A stretch of 64,000 nt of DNA from the NCBI GenBank assembly GCA_030323885.1, contig CM059187.1, forward strand, positions 127,081,525-127,145,524, in the 5' to 3' direction. The DNA comes from Branchipolynoe longqiensis (Eukaryota; Annelida; Polychaeta; Phyllodocida; Polynoidae). Position numbers and translations under genes: made by a program. This document shows, in pieces, positions 22,015 through 32,194 of the stretch (its first letter is position 1; the number at the start of each line of letters is the position of its first letter). The notes beneath the pieces were generated by a model that saw only the letters and a list, made by a program, of their open reading frames with translations, did no database searches and was not told where the DNA came from.

Positions 22015-22765
22015 TATGGAGATAGATATATATATATTCACTCCCCTTGATCAAATCGACGCCGGTCGTTTAAAGAACTGACATAAGAAGGTGGGTGTTG
22101 AGTCAGTTTCACGGCAGATTGAGCTTTCTAAAAAGAGGAGGAATAACACATCCCCTGCCTCAAAGCACAGACAGACACACCATCCAAACACACAAAACAT
22201 ACACAGAGTACACACACGCGGGCGTGAGCAACAAAAGCTGAAGAAGCACTAAAATATCGGCTTCTTGTATACATGTGAGTCAAGGCTGCGTAACTAATGC
22301 CCGAGTCTCCGTGCAGGGTACAGGCACGCCCACTGAGAACCGGCACAGAACAATAGAAGGAGGAATTCACGTGAGATATAGCGGGATGTGAGGGAGGGAG
22401 GGCGGGGAGAGGGGAGGGGAAGGGGCGGGGCGCGGGGAGGGGTTGGTGGTGGCAGATCTATCACAAAGACACCAACGATGAAAATGTATGAGTGGTCGGG
22501 TGCATTCGCTTACCATGGCATTAGCTTTCAGTGACGCTGACCAGGCGAGTGTAACAGGGCTAAGTGGGTGGCACACACACGGCCTATGTATGTATATGCA
22601 TCTAGGTAGGGCCAACGCCGGGCTTGGGAGATGTGTGTCCCCGGGCTACCGATGGCTGACCAGTACACACGGCACCACGTGTCTGTGTGTGTGTGTGTGT
22701 GTGTGAGGGGTGGGGGTGTTGGTTGCTGAATATAGTCTATTTGGTCATAATATAGTTCACCTTTT
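22015..22765. other. No gene recognised
   Basis: Mostly unique sequence with a purine-rich GGGAGGGAGGG tract at 22390-22445 and a (TG)n tract at 22686-22705. Confidence 0.5.
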
Positions 22766-22768
22766 AGG

Positions 22769-23766
22769 TCATCATCATCATCATCATGCTGTCGGTCGCG
22801 ATGCGACAAAGACTGCTTTCATTACTTGACTGCCGCTCTCCATTTAGCTCTCTGCTGTGAGAGTTGCGTCCATGAGTCGGTCTTAATGTCTCTCAGCTTC
22901 AGGTCTCTCTTGATGGTATCTTTGAACCGGAGATGGGGGCGCCCTCTCTTTCTGTAGCCAGAAGACAGTTGAGAATAGAGGATCTGCTTTGGTAGCCTGT
23001 CTGATGACATCCTCATGAGGTGTCCAGTCCACCGGAGATTCTTTTTGATCAGAAGATCTTCCATAGAGGGCAGCCCCATCCGTTCGAGTATTTCCTTATT
23101 CGTCACTTTGTCCTTCCAGGTTATCCTCATGATTGAACGCAGATGTCGCATCATGAAGGCATGCACCGTTTTCACCTGCTGTCTGTACACTGTCCAGGCC
23201 TTGGCTCCGTATAGTAGGGTGGATAGCACGATTGCGCGGTAGATCTTACCTTTGACCCGAATGGACACATGGTGGTTGTTCCAGAGTCTCTGGCGTAGTC
23301 GGCCGAAAGATGCGCTAGCCTTGGCCATCCTCCTCTGTATCTCAGCATCAATGCGTCCATCACTTGATATAGTGCTTCCGAGATAGGTGAATTCCGGAAC
23401 AGAGTTCAGCTTGTTTCCGTCAACCATGATCTCCTCCTCTCGTGTTCTTGTAGAGTTGGGTTGGTACAGCACCTCTGTCTTCTTGATGTTAATTTTCAGG
23501 CCAAACTTCTTTGATGCATCGGAGAAAGCGTCCACTATTTTCTGGGTCTCTTCAGCAGAGTGGGAAACCAGTGCACTGTCATCTGCGAATAGTAGCTCTC
23601 TCACCAGTATCTGAGTAGTCTTGGTCTTCGCTCTGAAGTGTGCGACATTGAATAGGTCAGCGCTCTGTCTGGACTGTATATAGATGCCATCCCCCATGTC
23701 TCGGAAAGCCTCGTCTAGCATTGCTGATAGGAAGATGGAGAAGAGTGTGGGGGCCAGTACACAACC
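22769..23766 (-). mobile_element. 5'-truncated non-LTR retrotransposon (LINE), RT C-terminal half
   Basis: Minus-strand frame open from about 23766 to the stop at 22822, with no internal stop. It starts at RT block GCVLAPTLFSIFLSAML, followed by the catalytic block ELLFADDSALV (the YADD-type box as FADD), the thumb region FTYLGSTISSDG, and the conserved tail LRSIMRITWKDKVTNKEIL and LRWTGHLMRMSSDRLPKQIL, ending AKWRAAVK. The product would have been a reverse transcriptase copying element RNA at the target nick. The N-terminal endonuclease and RT palm start are missing. After the stop come about 33 bp and an (ATG)n tail at 22769-22790, as in RTE-like elements. The clade is not certain; the style is common in marine invertebrates. 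The 3' end is shared with the elements at 1, 18715 and 43619. Confidence 0.92.
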
Positions 23767-24169
23767 TGGAGCATGTTCTCCTTATTTGACACTCCAGGGC
23801 ACACTGCCTGGAGGGCGGTCATCTTATGTAACTTCTGCGCCCTCCTAAGGAAATGCCAGGTCACTGACTCTGACTCCACCCTCCTCAGGAGCAACTTCAA
23901 ATTCTTCCCCCCTGCCATACAAAGTCTATCAGACAACCCTGAAAACGTTCGCGAAGAAGGCAGGGCTCGAACCATCTTCAGTCTCCTCCCACTCTCTCCA
24001 CAGGGGTGGCTGCACTTTTCTCTCCATGTGTGGAGCCACCATTGAAGAACTCCGCACCATGGGGGACTGGGCATCTGACACGGTTTTTACATACCTAAAA
24101 ACTCCTCTGACCATCCAGATTATGGATGACATGTGTTTAGCCACGAGGCTCGCCACCACTATTTACTAA
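23767..24169 (+). pseudogene. Tyrosine-recombinase fragment (DIRS/Crypton-like), frameshifted
   Basis: Plus strand, 3' end of a tyrosine recombinase. Frame 1 (about 23773-23900) reads HTAWRAVILCNFCALLRK, matching the region around the first catalytic Arg. A frameshift near 23905 moves to frame 2: LPYKVYQTTLKTFAKKAGL, SSHSLHRGGCTFLSMCGA, TMGDWASDTVFTYLKTPL, stop at 24167-24169. The family box HxxR is HSLH here (catalytic Arg replaced by His), while the GDW tryptophan and the nucleophile-position Tyr (FTYL) remain. Such enzymes move DIRS and Crypton elements by cutting and rejoining DNA. The gene is dead: frameshift, lost Arg, missing N-terminus. It is joined at 23766/23767 to the truncated end of the LINE, in opposite direction. 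Whether it came from a DIRS, Ngaro or Crypton element is not decidable here. Confidence 0.8.
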
Positions 24170-24189
24170 GCTAGAGGTTGGCGGATCCA

Positions 24190-24555
24190 GAGATTTTTGG
24201 CATATAATCCCTTGCCAGAGATTAACTTACTCAACCCGCTACATTATTTGTCTCTCTTGTTAATTCTACTGTGGATAGATATATGTGATGTACAAAGTAT
24301 TATGTGAGTATAAAGAATCGCAAAGTAATATTACTTATTATTATTGTTATCCTCCGTAACATACAACATTGTACCAGTGGGAGCCATCTCGCCCCCCTCA
24401 CCTCTCCTAGATGTGATCAGTGTCAGTCGCACCGGAGGATTTTTTTCTCTTTTTACGGGAAATGGCGTATAATCCCTTGCCATAGATTAAATTACTCAAC
24501 CCACTACCTTATTTGTCTCTCTTGTCAATTGTACTGTAGATAGATTTATATATAT
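24190..24555 (+). repeat. Direct repeat of about 95 bp flanking 170 bp
   Basis: GCATATAATCCCTTGCCAGA, ACTCAACCCGCTACATTATT, TTGTCTCTCTTGTTAATTCT at 24198-24275 recur at 24465-24540 as GCGTATAATCCCTTGCCATA, ACTCAACCCACTACCTTATT. The spacing is about 266 bp. This could be the remains of a short repeated element. Confidence 0.7.
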
Positions 24556-24760
24556 GTTATATATTGCCATATATATTGCCATATAATATTGTCATATTTA
24601 TTACCATATACATTGCCATATACATTGCCATATACATTGCCATATATAGTGTCATATACATTGCCATATATATTGCCATATATATTGCCATATATATTGC
24701 CATATATATTGCCATATATATTGCCTTATACATCGCCATATATATCACCAATCCCTTAAC
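24552..24760. repeat. 12-bp minisatellite ATATTGCCATAT
   Basis: Palindrome-rich tandem units of ATATTGCCATAT and ACATTGCCATAT. Open frames on both strands (IYIAIYIA / MAIYMAIYMA) are translations of the repeat. Confidence 0.95.
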
Positions 24761-24883
24761 CGGGATACACACACATGTAATCCTGCACACATGGACACAC
24801 ATATATAACGCATTATACGGATATAAATGTTATGGGAGCACATATATTTTGCTAATTCCTCCATCGGTGCATTGGTGGAGTGC

Positions 24884-24940
24884 CCCCCCCCCCCACCAGC
24901 TGTCGGGAAGTTGCATACGGGTGTCCCCCCCCCCCCCTTC
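24884..24940. repeat. Two C homopolymer runs
   Basis: C runs of 12-14 bases at about 24884 and 24926. Confidence 0.9.
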
Positions 24941-25344
24941 GCGCCACACACATTGGAGAAATGATATGTTGGCGACGAGGCGGGTAGAGGGGGGGTGGGG
25001 GAGAAATCAGAACCAGGACAATTGGCCACCAGAGAGGGTGTCCTCCTGCTCTCAGTGAAACACAATACAAGACCGTGTAGTTTCTGATGTGAGCCGTGTA
25101 ACCTGTTCGTTCATTTTAACCGGCACAATGGGTCAAACTCAAACTAGACTTTCCCCCGATCATCAAGTTTCCGGGGCGCGCCTTTTCATGGTCCCGGTTC
25201 CGGTTCTGGTGTGACCTACTCATCCTACTAACAAGTCTCAGGACCCTTTTTAGGCTAATAAAATTATCCCCGCGTTCTATTTAGTTTTTTTTGTGCAACG
25301 CAGCACGATCTAGTGAAGGATTCGGGATTTTTTGTTATGTCAAC

Positions 25345-25432
25345 ATTTTTAATTAATTAACTTAGCATGTTTGCACTTCAAATATCTCAAAAGTTACTTC
25401 AAACTAAAGTAAGGTAGATTATGACGATCAAC

Positions 25433-25487
<55 letters not shown>

Positions 25488-25600
25488 TGTAAGAGTTATG
25501 CGAGTATAAAGGTGTGAAAGGGAATGTTCCCTGTATGATCACCCATGTGTTGTGTATTACTTTACAGAAACTCAAAACCATCGAACTATGCAACTTTCAA
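25345..25600 (-). mobile_element. Truncated TTAAAG-type TIR element with (TA)n inside
   Basis: TTAGCATGTTTGCACTTCAA and ATATCTCAAAAGTTACTTCA match the element body. A (TA)n microsatellite (25437-25483) sits in it, and it ends ACCATCGAACTATGCAACTT. The left third is missing. Confidence 0.75.
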
Positions 25601-26021
25601 AAATCAGAAAGTGGGGCCCCCTACCGGTAACCGATATGTGGTTATGGCGGCCGCACGCAAAGGACTCTGGGATCGTGTGACCGCAGTGCGGGGCAAGCTG
25701 GTGAGGCACTCATGCAACTTGTCGCTCTGTGCCTGCCTGGGTTAGGGGTCAACCAGCAGAGTTCACTCACAAAACGTGAGAGGTAATAAAAAGAAGAGTG
25801 CATCCAGGCCTGCCGAACCGACACCGGTCAGACTGGGTTCATTTCATTTGTTCATTATTTCCGTCCTCTTCTCGTTGTCAGTCCACTCAGTCACAGGTGT
25901 GGTGACCCAATCAGGTGAAATTCTTTTTAAAAAATCATTTGTGTTGTTAACCCACGAACACATCAAATTAATAAAACTCACGAGATAACCTCATGTTCAC
26001 ACGATTTAATGGAACAAGAGA

Positions 26022-26266
26022 CGAATAGTTCAGGCGCAAAACCACGTAAACGCCAATCCCAAAATGGAGATAAACGTTGGAATCAAACCCTCAAAAACTT
26101 TATCTTTTTATATTCCTTCTCTTTTGTTCATTGCTTCATAACCATGTGATAATATGAGAAGTGGAATTAGTGAGAATTAGGATTATTTTCAGGTAAAAAT
26201 CGTTTATGTAAAGTACATTTGTGAATTGGCGTTCACATGGTTTTGTGCCTGAACTATTAATTGAAT
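26022..26266 (+). mobile_element. MITE with GTTCAGGCGCAAAACCA ends
   Basis: AATAGTTCAGGCGCAAAACC, ACGTAAACGCCAAT at the left (34 bp) is inverted at 26225-26262 with three differences. About 245 bp. The interior TTCATTGCTTCATAA also occurs, reversed, in the copy at 27316-27560. Confidence 0.85.
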
Positions 26267-26483
26267 TTCAAGTGAGGGTGTTTTATAATTGTGAATGCGT
26301 TGTTATGAAGAATGCATAACATAAATAAAATAGATGATTTAAAAATAGAGACGTGTGCTGCTGAAGCTTTGCAAGTGCCTTCTGTTGTGTCTATCCATAA
26401 AATAAGTCAATAAGTGTTAAAGAAAGCACGCTTATTGATCAACATTTCCACGCAGCTATACATATATATAGCTATATATACAC

Positions 26484-26485
26484 GC

Positions 26486-26532
<47 letters not shown>
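26484..26532. repeat. (TA)n microsatellite
   Basis: About 45 bp of TATATA. Confidence 0.95.
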
Positions 26533-26535
<3 letters not shown>

Positions 26536-26805
26536 GTGTGTATATATGCATTATGGTTCGTTTTGCGGATCAGTTAAACTTCACTAACCAAAAAGCTATA
26601 CACAGATATATATTAAGCTAGGATGGAGATTACGCTCTGATAAACCTACTGGAAATGTAAATCAAGAGATAATATATATTACTGTATCCGTTTGTATAAC
26701 TCGTTGTATTCTTTTTTCGCATGATCTCCGCTTGTAGCTATCGGTCATAGATACATACATACAGCATGAATGGGAAAGCTGCAATAGCAAACTTTAATAG
26801 TGAGT

Positions 26806-27158
26806 TTATAGTTGCATTGTCCGATGCTTTTGCGTTTCTGGCATTTCCCAAGAAAATATATTAGGTTGAACGTAATCTACCATTCTTTAGCTTGGACTTT
26901 GGAGTAACTCTGCTTTAAAATAACTAACTTAGGAGACATTTGAAGTGCAGACACACAAAATTACTTTTGGCAGGTTTGTCAAAACCCTGACCCCTTGACA
27001 TCAGCTTTAATAGGTTCTATTAAATTGACTCAGTATTCTCTTCTATCTAGCACCAAATTCTTAATGAGTACCACTATCTAAGTTAGATATGGAAGTTAAA
27101 ATGCAGATAAGTGGTCTGCTTTTGATATTTTTATGCGTTTATCGGATTGTGAAACTTT
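26806..27158 (+). mobile_element. TTAAAG-type TIR element, diverged
   Basis: TTATAGTTGCATTGTCCGAT at the left and TTATCGGATTGTGAAAC at the right, with body blocks TTGGAGTAACTCTGC, GACATTTGAAGTGCAGACAC and GGTTCTATTAAATTGACTC in the usual order. Confidence 0.8.
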
Positions 27159-27315
27159 TATCTCCAACAGGTGGCGCGTGTGTTAGTGGTGAGTGACATG
27201 AAACTATATACAAGGTATGGTAACTTCCTTCATATTGTCATGATCACCCGTTATTGTTTTTTTTTATTAACGTGACAGGTTATCTAATAATATATATGCA
27301 TATTTTGAAATATAT

Positions 27316-27562
27316 ATATGAAGAGTTCAGGCACAAAACCCTGTAAACACCAATCCAAGAACTTACTTAAAAGAAAATATTTATACCTGAATGTAGTTTT
27401 AATTCTCACTAATTCCAATTTTCATGTGATGAAATGTTTATGAAGCAATGAACAAACAGAAAAAGGAATGTAATAAATTAACCTTTAGAAAGTTTGACTC
27501 AAATATTTATCTCAATTTTTGGATTGGCGATTACTGGGTTTTCTGCCAGAGCTCTTCATACA
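27316..27562 (-). mobile_element. MITE with GTTCAGGCACAAAACC ends, copy 2
   Basis: GAAGAGTTCAGGCACAAAAC at the left, inverted as GGGTTTTCTGCCAGAGCTCT at the right. The interior is reverse-complementary to that of 26022-26266. The AAGAGCTCTTC tips resemble those of the element at 31301-31520. Confidence 0.8.
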
Positions 27563-27564
27563 CA

Positions 27565-27740
<176 letters not shown>

Positions 27741-27889
27741 CATGATTTCCAGCGATGTTGCTCTTCTACCAAAAGCATCACCAGGTAGTTTCCATTATTG
27801 TACAGATTGCCCTAATCTATCCTCATATATCAGCAGTGGAGACTGTTTGACTCCTTCAATATGGTTCAGATTTACAATGCGCTTTATAG

Positions 27890-28016
27890 CTTCTTTCCCA
27901 CGGTGGTGCCGAGGCCAGGGGACCGTGACGGGGAGCCCCCCGTGGAGATGCCCGGAGGACGGTCGCACCCCTCCATGATGGCCCCCGCAGAGTGCGTCCC
28001 TGCCCGCCCCCCGTAA
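27890..28016 (+). CDS. Candidate terminal exon (unrecognised)
   Basis: After the possible acceptor CAATGCGCTTTATAG (AG at 27888-27889) a CpG-rich frame runs 42 codons to TAA at 28014-28016: FFPTVVPRPGDRDGEP, then PGGRSHPSMMAPAECV, ending PARPP. The sharp GC rise against AT-rich flanks and the proline-rich, non-repetitive peptide suggest an exon end, but no domain is recognised. It may instead be a GC-rich regulatory block, because the next 200 bp are also unusually non-repetitive. Confidence 0.18.
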
Positions 28017-28900
28017 ATCACCGGACGCAGCGCCCACAATGACCGGCGGTCGGGTCCGGCCCGGCGCCCTGCTTAATACACCCGTCCTAATGCCTGTTTA
28101 CATATCATTACAGCCGTGAGATGGCCGTTAAGATCTGCCGCCGATTGATACTTAAAGGCCCCCGTTCGCCTTTGTGATCAGATAGAGTCAAGTGGTGCGG
28201 TTGTGGAAGGCGGGGAAGGGCGCAATGCACCAACAACTCGCCGATTGATTACGCCGAATATTAACACCCTTGCTTGCCAATACTGACAATGTTTCTGTGT
28301 ATGTTCCATAATGATACAAATAAGCTCAATTCAAGCCATTGCAAGGAATTGAAGTCGTTGAAATAGTTGACATGGCTATGGAATTAAAAGGCATCTCCGT
28401 CAGGGTTTGACAAATATAATTTCAGTGCTATTGGAAATTGTTATGGTCGATGCCGATACCGATACCTTCAGGGCTTGTACATATTGGCTAATTGATGTTG
28501 GCTCTGACATACAATGGCGGTACCTTAAGTGCTTTACCATATTCCCAGTGACCGTGCTGATGGTTATCAGTGCTGATGAGGTGTCGGTTTGTGTGTGTGC
28601 TGTACCTGTGTTGGGGTGGGGCGTCGGGCAGTTGTCGGCATAAGAGGACCGGAAACAGGTTTACTTACATAATCACCGATTATTTTTGCTAACCTAAGCC
28701 AATGTAGGTTACCCAGGGTTCTGTGAGCCATGGAGAACACATGTCATGGTAGCATAGCTTTTTTATTCTTATTCGGCCAAAGTGTTTACTGATTGGACAG
28801 TATGCATAGTAATTTGTCGATCTTTAAAAAGAACCATATACTTAAATGTATTAAAAACAATGTGTTAATGAAGTGTTGATTTGTTGGTAAGTGGTTCCGC
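28017..28900. other. No gene; GC-rich non-repetitive block at its start
   Basis: 28030-28260 is balanced in composition and lacks repeats. It has words typical of developmental factor sites (TGTTTACATA, CCGATTGATTACG). The rest is AT-rich and featureless. Confidence 0.35.
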
Positions 28901-28902
28901 AG

Positions 28903-29089
28903 GTACCCGTATGGCACAGTGGAGCCATTGGTAGGCGTGGCCCTTATAGCCATTCCGACTGAACTGGACATGTTCACTGACCGCTTCACCGTGGGAAAAT
29001 CTGTCTCATCCGCTAAGTACGCGTTTAGTGACCACTGCACTCACTACACTCTAGCCAGTCTCTCAGACCACACAGAACTTAGCAAGTAA
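28903..29089 (+). CDS. Candidate terminal exon (unrecognised)
   Basis: A possible acceptor GTGGTTCCGCAG ends at 28902. The frame then reads YPYGTVEPLVGVALIAIP, TELDMFTDRFTVGKSVSS, AKYAFSDHCTHYTLASLS and DHTELSK to TAA at 29087-29089: 61 codons without a repeat, about half GC in an AT-rich setting. The pyrimidine tract is poor. No family recognised. It could be a decayed transposon or pseudogene piece. Confidence 0.2.
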
Positions 29090-29254
29090 ATAGCTGGTTA
29101 TGTACTGTTATTGTAGTTCTTATAGAGACCATCTTATAAGTTATAGAGTTCATCGGCTGTTTTTGTGTGTGCTTTGTTTTTTTGTATGCATGGAGAAGGT
29201 TCCAAGGTGAATCCAGTCAAATCACAAACAGCCTGGGTGTGTGTTGGGGGCGGG

Positions 29255-29272
29255 GGGGGGGGGGGGGGGGAT
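29255..29272. repeat. G homopolymer run
   Basis: Run of about 18 G with one C. Confidence 0.9.
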
Positions 29273-29518
29273 CTGGCTGTTGGAGAAAAGAGTAAAGCAA
29301 TGACAGTAACTTGTACCTATTCCTCCAAATGGCAGGAATGTTATATCATCTTCAAATTTCCTTTCAACTATCAAGAATATATAAGGATGACGTAATGCAT
29401 ACTTTCCCCCATTGCATCCGAAGTCTGGGCCATATATATATATTTATATATGTATGTGTATATATAGTATATATACATATATTTATATGCATATACGTGT
29501 GTGCTATTTGAGAAGGCG

Positions 29519-29760
29519 CATACATTTTCGTAATATCCTCAGTTACCTTTTTGAAGTGAAAATTTGACAATTCTATTTGTGCATGCATGTCAAAATTCTG
29601 ACGTCACAGTCCTAAACAGTAACAGGTTTTCTTATATTCCATGCAGCAACACAAGCTTAATAAGCGCATCGGGATCTGAATTAGATATGTTGGATCATAG
29701 ATATTATCTAAATAAGTGTTTTGATTATGAAAATGTGATGTTCTCTTCAACTTTAAAAGC
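29519..29760 (+). mobile_element. TTAAAG-type TIR element fragment
   Basis: Body blocks TTTTTGAAGTGAAAATTTG, CATGCATGTCAAAATTCTGA, AGTAACAGG, ATTAGATATGTTGGATC and a right end CAACTTTAAAAG. The left TIR is lost. Confidence 0.65.
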
Positions 29761-30081
29761 TCGATTATGAATCTGAGTCAGCAGCTGGAGGAAGGTGGGT
29801 GGAGAGGAAACTGGGAATAGGGGACAAGAAAGGAACAGGGGAAATGTCGAGGAAATAGTGAAATAGAAGATATGGAGATGGGGGGACGAAAGGAAGAGTG
29901 ACTGCAAGCATGTTCAAATTACGATATTGGATTATATGGATAAATTGCTGGTTGGACATAGTGGTGTGTACCCAATTGTGAAGCCATATACGATATATAA
30001 CTTATGTAGTGGTCTGCACTGACCTCTCAGGCAAGGAGCCACATAGACAGGTAGGCGTGGGTAGTGTGTTGATATCAGGGA

Positions 30082-30153
30082 GCCTAGGTGGTGTAATGGT
30101 TAGCACACTGGCCCGGAATGCAAAGAGATGTTGGTTCGAGTCATGCTCTAGGC
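30082..30153 (+). other. tRNA-like sequence, degraded copy
   Basis: 72 nt with acceptor arms GCCTAGG/TCTAGGC and box A TGGTGTAATGGTTAGCA. Box B reads GGTTCGAGTCA (last base off consensus) and the T stem is broken, unlike the copy at 30404. Confidence 0.6.
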
Positions 30154-30403
30154 GCAATAATTCCCATTTTCATCACCCCCATGACACTGGTTTCCATGAC
30201 CATGATCCTGTACAAGCTATGTGCTGTACGGTTGTTGAACCTACCCTGTGTATGCAAGTGTGTTGCATTGCCTGTATGTATGTAATTGTAAGCATTACAA
30301 GACTTACAATTCCAGGGGAATGAGTGTAGTGGTCTGCACTGACCTCTCAGGCAAGGAGCCACATAGACAGGTAGCCGTGGGTATAGTGTGTTGATATCAT
30401 GGA

Positions 30404-30475
30404 GCCTAGGTGGTGTAATGGTTAGCACACTGGCCCGGAATGCAAAGAGATGTGGGTTCGAGTCCCGCTCTAGGC
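30404..30475 (+). tRNA. tRNA-like sequence with intact boxes A and B (pseudo-tRNA or SINE head)
   Basis: 72 nt. Acceptor GCCTAGG pairs with TCTAGGC (last pair G-T). D arm with box A TGGTGTAATGGTTAGCA. T arm GTGGG TTCGAGT CCCGC with perfect box B GGTTCGAGTCC. The anticodon arm around CTGGCCCGGAATGCAAAG does not close into a five-pair stem, so an anticodon cannot be read. Internal promoter boxes are intact, hence it could be transcribed by RNA polymerase III, but it is not a standard functional tRNA. Confidence 0.4.
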
Positions 30476-30602
30476 GCAATATTCCCCATGTTCATCACCC
30501 CCATGACACTTATAAGGCATATCACCCCACACACACTCCCTCACACCCAGCCACAGACACAATGCAATACGCACAATGCATCCTTTATGTGCGTAAAGCA
30601 GA

Positions 30603-30832
30603 TGTGGAGGGAGCGAATGAGTTGAGTGCCCTCCTTCCATTTTTGTTGGGTTGTGGGTTCGCACCTCCTGGTTCGAACTTTGGCCAAGTCTATATCCAAT
30701 GACTTAACAAATGATATTTGCTGATACATAGACTGGCGTTCGGCATTTCTAGGATATGGCAAGGAGCAGTGGAATGAAGAAGACCAATGGTCGACCATTG
30801 ACATTTCCTTCATTTATTCAGTGGTAAATGTG
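30603..30832 (+). mobile_element. tRNA-derived SINE, type I-like head, short tail
   Basis: GGGAGCGAATGAGTTGAGTG head, CCTGGTTCGAACTTTGGCC B-box-like, CCAATGACTTAAC linker, GCAGTGGAATGAAGAAGACC tail, ATTGACATTTCC. Confidence 0.75.
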
Positions 30833-31056
30833 TTTATTCATCTTGACTAGACAACTACTGGTTTGGAGGGCAGAAATGTACCCCATCCCCCTAAAAATAA
30901 TATTTTACAATTTGTATTTTGGAGGATGGGTATATCAACTTATATATTTAAAAAAAAAAAGTATATCCCATTCTCGTGTGGACCCAAGGGTCTGGTAGCA
31001 AGTGAAACCTTCTCGGGGCAGGGGTTATCGGTTGTCATGCTTGAGTGAACATAGAG

Positions 31057-31392
31057 TGTGCAATCGCTATTCCATTGTTCACAAACAAAGAACAAGAGAA
31101 CAACAATGAATGTCAATTTGTTATTCTTTGTAATGTTGATCATCTGATAGCATGAGTAAGATACATGTCGCCACTAACCATATGCATGTTCCACTGAATT
31201 ACCATTTAGCTACAAGAGGTGTTATTTTCTGTCCAGATCCAACATATTTCAAGTTGTGCTATTAGTATTGGGTGACGCTGATACTGATAGTAATAGTTGC
31301 AGTTATACAAATGAAGAGCTCTTTTCCATGACGCTATATATACATGTATTGTCGTTCTCTATTTCTTTGTTTGTGAACAATGGAATGGCGAC
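31057..31392. mobile_element. MITE with 50-bp TIRs
   Basis: AGTGTGCAATCGCTATTCCA, TTGTTCACAAACAAAGAACA at the left, inverted at 31338-31392 with few differences (CATTGTCGTTCTCTATTTC... GCGACTGCACACT). No coding capacity. A (TA)n tract follows directly. Confidence 0.87.
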
Positions 31393-31522
31393 TGCACACT
31401 ATATATATATATATATATATATATGAAGCGTTCTACAAACTTGGCATTGGCATTGCAAACTCATTTTTTTGATTGGCGCTTATAGCATTCTGGAAAAGAG
31501 CTCCTCAAATAGAGTTATCATT
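31301..31522. mobile_element. Second inverted-repeat pair overlapping the MITE end
   Basis: GAAGAGCTCTTTTCCATGAC at 31312 is inverted at about 31490-31512 (TTCTGGAAAAGAGCTCCTC), with AGTTATACAAAT/ATAGAGTTAT extending the arms. One arm lies inside 31057-31392, so one insertion has gone into, or rearranged with, the other. Confidence 0.6.
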
Positions 31523-31997
31523 CACTGCAATATGAACTAAGCATGCAAATGGCGCCGTTTTGGAACTGTTATACTATCGGTATGTAAGCGGTTGCTATGT
31601 TATGCACACTGCCATTGTTATTTAAGAAATTCAACTGAAGTTTCATTTTATATATGCAAGTTAATATATTTAGCCCATCTACGCGTGCAGAGAAGATTCT
31701 TGCATTTATGATGTTCCTGGAATATGTTGTCCAAGTCCAGCTTATGCTTATTATATATATATATATATATATATATAAGTAAAATACAGGTGCGAATAGG
31801 CAGTGTATACAGGTAGCACGGCGAAAAGGCGGGTGGTGGCGCCACACGCGCTCATCCAGCTGGCCCGTAGCAACAAGCGTAGGCTGCGTCGACATATCAT
31901 TGGTCAATAATATAATATTCATCAAATCATGACTACAACGAACAAAGGGTGGATCCCCCGCACCGCCTATTTATATATCTATAATAAATTATATTTT

Positions 31998-32192
31998 ACA
32001 TCTAAGGTCATATCGGGATGGGTACGGATTTGTGACAGTGTGCACTCATAGTGAATTTATAGTGCTGCCCCACTGGGAGACCAGGCCACCAGCACCATGA
32101 CCTGATATCCCACTCAGTCACATTATCCTGACACTGCGCCAACCAGTCCTTGCCCTATCCCATGGTCTACCAAAACAGGAGACGGACGCTAT
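31998..32192 (-). mobile_element. Long-tailed SINE, internally deleted
   Basis: Minus-strand tail blocks (GTCATATCGGGATGGGTAC, TTATAGTGCTGCCCCACTGG, CACCAGCACCATGACCTGAT) reach the linker at TTGCCCTATCCCATGG, then jump to the head remnant TCTACCAAAACAGGAGACGGACGC. The linker between them is missing. Confidence 0.8.
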
Positions 32193-32194
32193 AT

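Larger units (their letters stand above)
30006..30510 (+). repeat. Tandem duplication (320 bp period) carrying a tRNA-like unit
   Basis: GTAGTGGTCTGCACTGACCT begins at 30006 and again at 30326. Both copies continue through GGCAAGGAGCCACATAGACA, the 72-nt tRNA-like sequence and TTCATCACCCCCATGACAC. The second copy is cut after about 185 bp. The two units differ at few positions, so the event is fairly recent. Confidence 0.92.

Noticed and set aside
22488..22809. Open frames next to the LINE
   Set aside because: They read the (TG)n tract and LINE 3' end out of frame.
22822..23721. Host gene coding a reverse-transcriptase-like protein
   Set aside because: Although open, it is 5'-truncated, ends in a LINE-type (ATG)n tail and has LINE-family 3' copies nearby, so it is a transposon remnant.
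24557..25058. Open frames of 81-164 codons rich in IYIAIYIA or MAIYMA
   Set aside because: They come from the ATATTGCCATAT minisatellite.
30082..30153. Functional tRNA gene
   Set aside because: Box B and the T stem are broken, and the anticodon arm does not fold.
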